Of a stretch of DNA of 43,386 nt, positions 1-6,145 are shown piece after piece (within the stretch, counting starts at the first letter, position 1; each line of letters begins with the position of its first letter). Both the position numbers and the translations under genes were made by a program. The notes under the pieces are model-generated. The model was not told the DNA's origin, ran no database searches, and worked only from the letters and a program-made list of their open reading frames with translations. The DNA comes from JBLNCE01 sp050260415 (lineage in GTDB: Bacteria > Bacillota > UBA4882 > JAAYXC01): the NCBI GenBank assembly GCA_050260415.1, contig JBLNCE010000068.1:1-43386 (forward strand), read 5' to 3'.

Positions 1-1
1 C

Positions 2-847
2 GGCAGGAAGCTCCGCCCCTTGGTCGCGGTCCAGACCGCGGCCAGTTCCGGGGCGCATCTGACCAAGTATGCCAATATCACAGATCCGGTGGCGGGCCAG
101 AAAAAACTCATCGTGGACGAGGCCATCATCCCGCCGCGGGCGGTCTTTGACTACAGCGTCACCTCGACCGCGCCCATGGGGCTGACCGTGGACGGCGCCC
201 TGGACGGCATCGCTCATTGCCTGGAGGTTTTCTACGGCATCGGCGCGGACCGGTTTGACCTGTGCCGGGACATCGCGCTGACCGGCATGGAACTCGCCGT
301 GCAATACACCGGCAAAGTCATGGCCGACCCCGCCGATCTTGGCGCCCGGGAAGCGCTTGGTCTGGCCACCGACCTCGGCGGCTACGCCATCATGATCGGC
401 GGCACCAACGGGGCGCATCTCACCAGTTTTTCCTTGGTGGATATCGCCAGCCACGGCCGGGCGTGCGGGATTATGAACCCGTACTACACCGTGTTTTTCT
501 CCCCGGCCATCGAGCGGCAACTCCTCCTGGTGGGCGGGATCTTCCAGCGGGCGGGTTTCATCAAAACCGATCTCAGCCGCCTGCATGGCCGGGACCTGGG
601 TGTGGCGGTGGCGGAGGGCATGATCGCCTTCAGCCGTTCCATCGGGGTGCCGACCAGGCTCGCGGATCTGCCGGGCTTTACCGACGAACACATCTCCCGG
701 GCCTTGGCCGCGGCCAAGAATCCCCAGCTCGAGATGAAACTCAAGAACATGCCCGTCCCGCTCGATGCCTCCCGGGTCGACGATTACATGGGGCCGATCC
801 TCGAGGCGGCCAAGACGGGGGACTTGAGCGTAATCAAGAATATGTAA
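2..847 (+). CDS. Iron-containing alcohol dehydrogenase, C-terminal part (5' cut by window edge)
   Basis: The visible part is about 281 residues and is open to the left edge, so the NAD-binding N-terminal domain lies outside the window. It fits the all-helical metal-binding domain of group III (Fe-type) alcohol dehydrogenases. The segment DGIAHCLE corresponds to the Asp-x3-His metal pair, and GAHLTSFSLVDIASHG carries the two later histidines, ending in the SHG that usually binds iron. The family reduces aldehydes or oxidises small alcohols with NAD(P)H; the substrate cannot be told from sequence. The TTG at 20 is only an internal codon. A LarA-type racemase homologue follows 94 bp downstream on the same strand, which suggests joint use on a hydroxy-acid, lactaldehyde or diol pathway (inference). 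Confidence 0.85.
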   Translation, partial: GRKLRPLVAVQTAASSGAHLTKYANITDPVAGQKKLIVDEAIIPPRAVFDYSVTSTAPMGLTVDGALDGIAHCLEVFYGIGADRFDLCRDIALTGMELAVQYTGKVMADPADLGAREALGLATDLGGYAIMIGGTNGAHLTSFSLVDIASHGRACGIMNPYYTVFFSPAIERQLLLVGGIFQRAGFIKTDLSRLHGRDLGVAVAEGMIAFSRSIGVPTRLADLPGFTDEHISRALAAAKNPQLEMKLKNMPVPLDASRVDDYMGPILEAAKTGDLSVIKNM

Positions 848-941
848 GGATCCAGGGGGAGAGTGGGAGACGGAGGAGAGACGTCGCGTAGCGCCTTACT
901 CCCGCTCTCCTTGTCTCCCGCGTTGTTTCTCTAAAGGATGG

Positions 942-2345
942 ATGTCTTTGCTCTCCAAGAAGACAGTCTTGGAAATCGGCCGGGAAGCCTTGGAGATTCA
1001 TGTCCCCGCCCGGGCGGACATTCTCTCCATGACGCCGCCCGAACCGCTCGCGGATCCTCGCGCCGCGATCGAGGAAGCCCTCCGTCATTCGCTCGGCAGC
1101 CCGGGATTGGAGGAGATCGTCCGCCGGAGACTGGCTGATAAACCTGACGCCGCCGCGGCGGTGGTGATCTCCGATAACACCCGGCCGGTCCCGTACCGTG
1201 GCGAGCAGGGCATCCTCTGGCCGGTCGTGGACAAGCTCCTGGAATGCGGCCTGCCCCCCGAGCGCATCACCGTCATCGTGGCGGCCGGCACGCACCGCGC
1301 CCTCGGTCCCGAGGAACTGGAAGCGATGCTCGATCCGCGCGTCCTGGCGGCGGGGATCAAGATCAGAAACCATGATGGCCGTGACGCCTCATCGTTGGCC
1401 TATTTGGGGGAAACCTCCAGGGGGAGCGTAATCTATCTGAATCGCGAGTATTTGGCCGCGGATCTCAAGATCCTGACCGGTTTGGTGGAGAGCCATTTCA
1501 TGGCCGGGGCTTCGGGCGGCCGCAAATCGATCTGCCCTGGGCTGGTCGGCGAGCAGAGCACTTTCGTCTTCCACGGCGCTCCCATGCTGGCTTCTCCACT
1601 GGCGCGCGATCTCGTCCTGGAGGGCAATCCCTGCCACGAGGAAGCCTTGGAAGTGGCCCGGATGGCCGGCGCGGACTATATCGTCAACGTCACGCTCGAC
1701 CATTGTTTCCGGCTCACCGGGGTTTTCGCCGGCGACCTGGAGCGGGCGCACGCCGAGGCCGTGGCGCGGTTGCGGGAGTATGCGATCATCCCGATCGAGA
1801 AGAATTACGATCTGGTGATCGGCCATGCCGGCTTTGTCGGGGTCAACCATTATCAGGCGGCCAAGGCGGGCGTGGCGGCCATCCCAGCCCTCAAGCCGGG
1901 AGGACGCCTGATCGTGGTCGCGGACAACATCGATCCGGACCCGGTGGGCAGCCCGATGTACCGGATGGTCCTGCACCTCCTCAAGCTGATCGGGGCCGAG
2001 AGGTTTATCCGTTTGCTCCACTCCCCCGACTGGGTGTTTATCCCGGAGCAATGGCAGGTCCAGATGTGGGCCAGGCTTTTTGCCGTGATTCCGATGGCGC
2101 ATCTCATCTACTACGCGCCGCAACTGTCGGCGCGGGATTACGCGATCCTGCCGGGGCGTGACGGGAATGAGTTCCTGCCGCCCATGGAACGTTATCGCGG
2201 AAACATGGCGTCCGCGGCGCGGGTGATCGAAGACGCCGCGCAGGAGATTTTCCGGGATCAGGCGGGGCTGGGCCGCGAACTCGAGGTGGCCGTATTGGCG
2301 GATGGTCCATATGGGATACCTTGGAAAAGTACGGACGAAGGTTAG
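942..2345 (+). CDS. LarA-family nickel-pincer racemase/epimerase homologue
   Basis: A 467-residue protein of the lactate racemase LarA / DUF2088 family, which racemises or epimerises 2-hydroxy acids using a nickel-pincer nucleotide cofactor bound to a lysine. Key residues by spacing against Lactobacillus LarA: R81 in DNTRP, H118 in AAGTHR, H185 in SHFMAG, K195 in GGRKS (cofactor lysine) and H211 in FHGAP (nickel ligand). The H185-K195-H211 spacing of 10 and 16 equals that of H174-K184-H200 in LarA. The ATG at 942 follows AAAGGATGG; an overlapping ATG at 938 is in another frame. The cofactor genes larB, larC and larE are not in the window. LarA homologues act on lactate, malate, phenyllactate or sugar acids, so the substrate is open. 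The protein has no signal peptide and is cytosolic. Confidence 0.88.
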   Translation: MSLLSKKTVLEIGREALEIHVPARADILSMTPPEPLADPRAAIEEALRHSLGSPGLEEIVRRRLADKPDAAAAVVISDNTRPVPYRGEQGILWPVVDKLLECGLPPERITVIVAAGTHRALGPEELEAMLDPRVLAAGIKIRNHDGRDASSLAYLGETSRGSVIYLNREYLAADLKILTGLVESHFMAGASGGRKSICPGLVGEQSTFVFHGAPMLASPLARDLVLEGNPCHEEALEVARMAGADYIVNVTLDHCFRLTGVFAGDLERAHAEAVARLREYAIIPIEKNYDLVIGHAGFVGVNHYQAAKAGVAAIPALKPGGRLIVVADNIDPDPVGSPMYRMVLHLLKLIGAERFIRLLHSPDWVFIPEQWQVQMWARLFAVIPMAHLIYYAPQLSARDYAILPGRDGNEFLPPMERYRGNMASAARVIEDAAQEIFRDQAGLGRELEVAVLADGPYGIPWKSTDEG

Positions 2346-2398
2346 TGTGCCGGAGTGGAGCCGTCTGGCGAAAACGATGGCTCGCCGCAGGCCAATGA

Positions 2399-2430
2399 AG
2401 ATGCCCCGGAGCGGACGCTGCGGGGCATCT
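2399..2430 (+). terminator. Stem-loop after the LarA homologue
   Basis: AGATGCCCCG at 2399-2408 pairs perfectly with CGGGGCATCT at 2421-2430 across a 12-nt loop. The tail is only mildly T-rich, so it is a fair but not ideal intrinsic terminator. It lies 54 bp past the stop codon. Confidence 0.6.
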
Positions 2431-2481
2431 CTTGCGTTAGCTAATTGATTTTGATGTTCAAATCGCCGCCATAGAAGCCAG

Positions 2482-2832
2482 GTGTTCATCCTTTCATATG
2501 ATCCGAGGATGTGCGGTTCGGGCAGCTACGTCAGCGACACCATCATCTGCATCAAGGACGCGAGCGGCAAGGGCAAACCCGTCCAGATCGGCAACCAGGC
2601 CGTGGCGCGCCTGGGATCGATCGGCGCGCCCGGCAAGGATAGCCTGAACCAGTACCTGACCCCGTCATGGTCGCCGGACGGTGGCCGGCTCGTCTATGTG
2701 GAGATGAAAGCGGTCGGGCTTACCAAGCCGTACGAGATCAGCCTCTGCGTGGCGAATGCCGACGGGACGGGGCAGACGGTGCTTGCGAGCGATTCCGGGG
2801 TATTGATGATGAATCCGGTGTGGGCACCGTGA
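2482..2832 (+). pseudogene. Beta-propeller (TolB/PD40-like) C-terminal remnant
   Basis: An open frame of 116 codons from GTG at 2482. The segment TPSWSPDGGRLVYVE is a typical PD40 / TolB propeller blade, and VANADGTGQTVLAS followed by NPVWAP looks like the next blade. A whole propeller needs several hundred residues and a signal peptide; neither is present, and there is no convincing ribosome-binding site. I read it as the surviving 3' end of a decayed secreted propeller gene. A translated short protein cannot be excluded. Confidence 0.5.
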
Positions 2833-2839
2833 TCTTCGC

Positions 2840-3100
2840 CCAGGAATGAATTCCTGGATCGCGACACATCCTGTTGGCGCGAACTCGGGTCATCCTGCGC
2901 ACAGGCTGTGCGCCCCTGCGGAGAGACGGGGGCCGTCCGCATGCGCTACGACCGCGATCACCGTCACCGCCGCAGTATCCGTGTACCCCGCCATAATCCC
3001 GCGAACCCCACGCCGTCCTCCATAGGGGCGCACGGCCTGTGCGCCCCACGGCCTGTATGCCCACGCCTGTGCGCCCTATATGCTAAGCACCATATCCCAC
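2840..3100. repeat. Cluster of intergenic palindromes
   Basis: This gene-free stretch is packed with inverted repeats. CCAGGAAT at 2840-2847 faces ATTCCTGG at 2850-2857 across two bases. GGGGCGCAC at 3025-3033 pairs with GTGCGCCCC at 3039-3047. Further partial copies read GCGCACAGGCTGTGCGCCCC near 2898 and CCTGTGCGCC near 3066. It looks like a REP-type patch of dispersed hairpins; no coding signal was seen. Confidence 0.6.
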
Positions 3101-3156
3101 AGGTGATCGATAACGCAGGCGGCCGTCGATCTGGCGCATAAGGTACTTACCTTGGG

Positions 3157-3256
3157 GCCGGAATCGGCATCGCGATCGGAATCGATACCGGCAAACTCGA
3201 CAATAACCTCAAAAAAACCTTCGACCCCGATTCCGATACCGACCCCGACCGTAATC
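3157..3256. repeat. Degenerate ATCGGAATCGG-type repeat with an inverted half
   Basis: A left half rich in TCGGAATCGGCATCG and GATCGGAATCGATACCGG faces a right half with GACCCCGATTCCGATACCG. The halves are roughly reverse complements around an A-rich middle and could fold into a long imperfect hairpin. It lies in the gene-free 2833-3359 region; nothing there looks coding. Confidence 0.45.
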
Positions 3257-3359
3257 TTTCTCGCCCAAGTAAGCGCTTATGCCCACTCCTCCACTCCTCT
3301 ACTCCTCACCCCCCCGCCCCCCCGGGACATAGGATGAGGTAGATTCGGAGGTGATACTT

Positions 3360-4691
3360 TTGCCCGATCAACCACTCATCCTTGCTCCGGGCATGAATGT
3401 CCCGCCCGTGGGCAACTGCCAGGAACAGCTCAATACCGTGGGCCAGTACGGGCTGGCCGTGGACAACATCTTCGGCCCGAAGACCGAGGGCGCGGTCAGG
3501 AACTTTCAGGCCCGCTGCCGCCTGCCCGAGACGGGGATCATCGACCCGGCGACCTGGCGGCGGCTTTTCTCCGGCATACCCCTGCCGGCCGAGGTCGTGA
3601 CCACGCTGCCCGCCCAGCCGCCGCCCGGCGACGGCCAGGCCCAGCCGGAACCGGAACTCAGCCAGGTGTTTCCCAGCGGTACTGCCATCGAGGTGAACCT
3701 GGGTGAACGCATCCTCCGCCTGCTCCAGGGGGGCAGTGTGACGGCGGCCTATCCCTGCGCCATCGGCAAACCCGCCACGCCGACCCCCACCGGGACTTTT
3801 TCCATCTTGAACAAGGCCGTCGATCCGGGGGGCGCCTTCGGCACGCGCTGGCTCGGCGTGACCCCGGACGGGATCGGCATCCACGGCACCAACGCGCCGC
3901 CCTCCATCGGCCTGGCGGTGAGCAACGGCTGCCTGCGCATGTACAACCAGGACGTGGAGGCGCTCTTTCCCCAGGTCAACGTGGGGGATCCGGTCGTCAT
4001 CCTCGGCGGGGCGGCCGCGCCGGGGGCCGGGACCGACTACACCGTTCAACCCGGTGATACGCTATTCCTCTTGGCCCGGCGGTTTGGCACGACCGAGGCC
4101 GCCATCAAGGCCGCCAATAACCTGACGAGCGACGCGATCGAGGCCGGCCAGGTGCTCTTCATCCCCGGCCCGACCACCGGCGGGCCGCCGTCCACCTACA
4201 CCGTCCTGCCGGGCGACTCGCTCTTTACGATCGCCCAGACTTTCGGCACCACCGTCTCGGCGTTGATGGCCGAGAACAACCTCACCAGCGAGGAGATCTT
4301 CCCCGGGCAGGTATTACGGATCCCCACCGTGCCCCTGGAGCCGCCGCCCATCCCGCCGGGACCGCCGCAGCCGCCGGGGCCTGGCACGACCACCTATACC
4401 GTCCAGCCCGGTGACACGCTCTTCCTCATCGCCCAGCGTTTCAACACCACCCTGGCCGAGTTGCGCGCGCTGAACAACCTGGCGGGTGACCTCATCTTCC
4501 CCGGCCAGGTTCTGATCGTCCCGGTTGCCGGGGAAGGCGTGCCACCGCCGGGCAGCACCTACGTCGTCCAGCCCGGCGAGACGCTCTTTTCGATCGCCCG
4601 GCGCTTCGGCACCACCGTCACCGAACTGGTCCGCTTGAATGCCCTGACGAGCACGGATATCTTCCCAGGGCAGGTCCTGCGGGTGGCGTGA
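3360..4691 (+). CDS. L,D-transpeptidase with peptidoglycan-binding domain and four LysM domains
   Basis: A cell-wall enzyme of about 443 residues. The order is a PG_binding_1 domain (about residues 10-70, ending GIIDPATWRRL), a YkuD L,D-transpeptidase domain (about 100-215) and four LysM repeats. The YkuD motif is complete: H175 in GIHGT and the nucleophile C191 in SNGCLRM. The LysM repeats start near YTVQPGDTLF, YTVLPGDSLF, YTVQPGDTLF and YVVQPGETLF, each ending in a GQVL segment. YkuD enzymes form 3-3 cross-links in peptidoglycan and LysM binds glycan chains. There is no signal peptide, as in several spore-coat or cortex LysM proteins, so a role in the mother cell is possible (inference). 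GGAGG at 3347-3351 overlaps an in-frame GTG at 3351, so I prefer the TTG at 3360, 8 nt downstream. Confidence 0.9.
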   Translation: MPDQPLILAPGMNVPPVGNCQEQLNTVGQYGLAVDNIFGPKTEGAVRNFQARCRLPETGIIDPATWRRLFSGIPLPAEVVTTLPAQPPPGDGQAQPEPELSQVFPSGTAIEVNLGERILRLLQGGSVTAAYPCAIGKPATPTPTGTFSILNKAVDPGGAFGTRWLGVTPDGIGIHGTNAPPSIGLAVSNGCLRMYNQDVEALFPQVNVGDPVVILGGAAAPGAGTDYTVQPGDTLFLLARRFGTTEAAIKAANNLTSDAIEAGQVLFIPGPTTGGPPSTYTVLPGDSLFTIAQTFGTTVSALMAENNLTSEEIFPGQVLRIPTVPLEPPPIPPGPPQPPGPGTTTYTVQPGDTLFLIAQRFNTTLAELRALNNLAGDLIFPGQVLIVPVAGEGVPPPGSTYVVQPGETLFSIARRFGTTVTELVRLNALTSTDIFPGQVLRVA

Positions 4692-4742
4692 AGAACTAAC
4701 GCCCTGCCCCCCTCTCTTCGTGACTCTTCATAGGGCGCGCAC

Positions 4743-4845
4743 CGGGGGTGAGTTTGGGTCCAGGAAAATGCATCGAACTCACCCCCGTCCCCCTCCCTTC
4801 CGAAGCTTCAAAAGAGAGGGTGGCGCTCACGCCGGGGGTGAGTTC
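4743..4845. repeat. Hairpin repeat with GAACTCACCCCCG arms, copy 1
   Basis: GAACTCACCCCCG at 4775-4787 is an exact 13-bp inverted repeat of CGGGGGTGAGTTC at 4833-4845. The interior has a second pairing, CCCTC with GAGAGGG, around an AAGCTT. An additional right-hand arm, CGGGGGTGAGTTTG, starts at 4743, so this copy has three arms. Related copies are at 28663, 36867 and 39464, with a lone arm near 24043. Confidence 0.8.
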
Positions 4846-4900
4846 AGTTTTTCGCCGGCCTGGTAAGATCAGCGCTCCTCGGAAAATCTTTTCCGGGAAA

Positions 4901-4927
4901 GGAGGAATTGGTCATTACATGTTGAAT
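4901..4927 (+). promoter_or_regulatory. Sigma-H-like promoter upstream of the HAD/mannosidase operon
   Basis: AGGAATT, 11 nt, then GTTGAAT fits the Bacillus sigma-H consensus (RNAGGAWWW, N11-12, RNNGAAT). It is one of six such sites in the window. Sequence from about 4884 to 4942 is closely similar to the copy at 25070-25128, including a shared AAATCTTTT before and CAACCA after the core. The gene start is about 220 bp downstream. Confidence 0.6.
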
Positions 4928-5067
4928 GATCATATCAACCAAGACCGGCCGGATCTTTGACCCGATTTATGGACTGGCTTGGGCGGTGAGGTGGGTGGAT
5001 AGTATGGTTGGGCCAGCCGATCGCGGCCTGATAAGGGCCGCCGGATTCTTAAAGGGTCGTATTTTTC

Positions 5068-5092
5068 GTTAAATGGACATATCATTTTAACT
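5068..5092 (+). promoter_or_regulatory. Operator-like site 1 (AATGGACATATCA)
   Basis: AATGGACATATCA at 5072-5084, flanked by GTTA and TTTTAA, is one of four near-palindromes of the form TGGATATATCA in the window. It lies about 60 bp before the HAD gene and some 140 bp beyond the sigma-H-like -10. The binding protein is unknown; the GntR/LacI-type regulator at 9279 is the local candidate. Confidence 0.55.
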
Positions 5093-5145
5093 ACCTAATC
5101 GTTATTCACCTTCGAATTATGGTCTAAAGGAGTCGAGCTGCGAAG

Positions 5146-6132
5146 ATGGGTTTACCGGCGCACACCCAGCCTCTTGGCCAAGCCGCGGGCGATTACGCGT
5201 GCATCAGTAAGGATGCATGCGGCGACGGCATTTTTCGCGTTGGCCAAGACGGCGTGACCGCGATCGCGGCCACGCGCGACGGCAAGGTGGAGTTCATCAA
5301 GTTTCAGGAAAAAACCTTGGCCTATGTGCACTCCAGCCTGGGCTATCCCGCCTATTATCCGGTGCACGCCACGCGGCTCGAGAAACCGGTCAAGGCCGTG
5401 CTCATGGACCTCGACGGCACGAGCGTGCACAGCGAGGAATTCTGGATCTGGATCATCCAGCTGACCACGGCGAGCCTGCTCGGCAAGGCGGACTTCGAAT
5501 TCGAGGAGAGCGACCTGCCCTTTGTCTCCGGGCACAGCGTCTCGGAACACCTTAGTTATTGCCTGCGGAAGTACTGCCCCGGCGGGACGCTCGAAGACGC
5601 GCGCCGGTTCTACTTCGAACATACGCACCGGGAAATGCGCGCAATCGTGGAGGGCCGCGGCCGGGACGGGGCCTTCCGGCCGGCGCCCGGGCTCAAGGAG
5701 TTCCTACTGGAGCTCAAGGCGCGGGGTGTCAAGATCGGCCTCGTCACCTCCGGCCTCTATGAAAAGGCCTGGCCGGAAATCCTTTCAGCCTTTCGCACGC
5801 TGGGGATGGGCGACCCGAAGGATTTCTACGATGCGATCATCACGGCCGGGTTCGCGCTGCGCAAGGGGGAGGCCGGCACGTTGGGCGAGCTCTCGCCCAA
5901 GCCGCACCCTTGGCTCTACGCGGAGACCTGCCGGGTGGGTTTGGGAATCCCTTTCGAGGAGCGACACCGCGTGGTGGGCATCGAGGACAGCGGCGCCGGC
6001 GTCTGCGCCATCCGCCTGGCGGGCTTCACGGCCATCGGCCTGAGCGGCGGCAACATTATCGAGAGCGGCACCAGGGAACTCTGCGATTTTTACTGCGAAT
6101 CGCTGACGGAGATTGCAGCACTGATCGGATAG
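5146..6132 (+). CDS. HAD-family phosphatase (beta-phosphoglucomutase-like) with N-terminal extension
   Basis: A 328-residue protein with the four HAD motifs: DLDGT (motif I, near residue 89), LVTSG (II), the lysine in KPHPWLY (III) and GIEDSG (IV). The long helical cap between motifs I and II is typical of subclass I HADs such as phosphoglucomutases and sugar-phosphate phosphatases. About 80 residues precede motif I, roughly a domain more than the family needs; I do not recognise this extension. AAAGGAG at 5126-5132 lies 13 nt before the ATG, rather far. The gene is followed after 13 bp by the GH38-like gene, whose ribosome site overlaps this gene's end, so the two form an operon. A likely role is dephosphorylation or isomerisation of the sugar phosphate from the imported glycan (inference). 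Confidence 0.82.
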   Translation: MGLPAHTQPLGQAAGDYACISKDACGDGIFRVGQDGVTAIAATRDGKVEFIKFQEKTLAYVHSSLGYPAYYPVHATRLEKPVKAVLMDLDGTSVHSEEFWIWIIQLTTASLLGKADFEFEESDLPFVSGHSVSEHLSYCLRKYCPGGTLEDARRFYFEHTHREMRAIVEGRGRDGAFRPAPGLKEFLLELKARGVKIGLVTSGLYEKAWPEILSAFRTLGMGDPKDFYDAIITAGFALRKGEAGTLGELSPKPHPWLYAETCRVGLGIPFEERHRVVGIEDSGAGVCAIRLAGFTAIGLSGGNIIESGTRELCDFYCESLTEIAALIG

Positions 6133-6145
6133 CGAGGAGAAAACG

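Noticed and set aside
1389..2489. 366-codon minus-strand frame
   Set aside because: Antisense shadow of the LarA homologue; no domain or ribosome site.
5068..5092. CcpA cre site or sigma-E -10 as explanation of the TGGATATATCA sites
   Set aside because: The sites lack the cre core and have no matching sigma-E -35 at the right distance; the near-palindrome fits an operator better.
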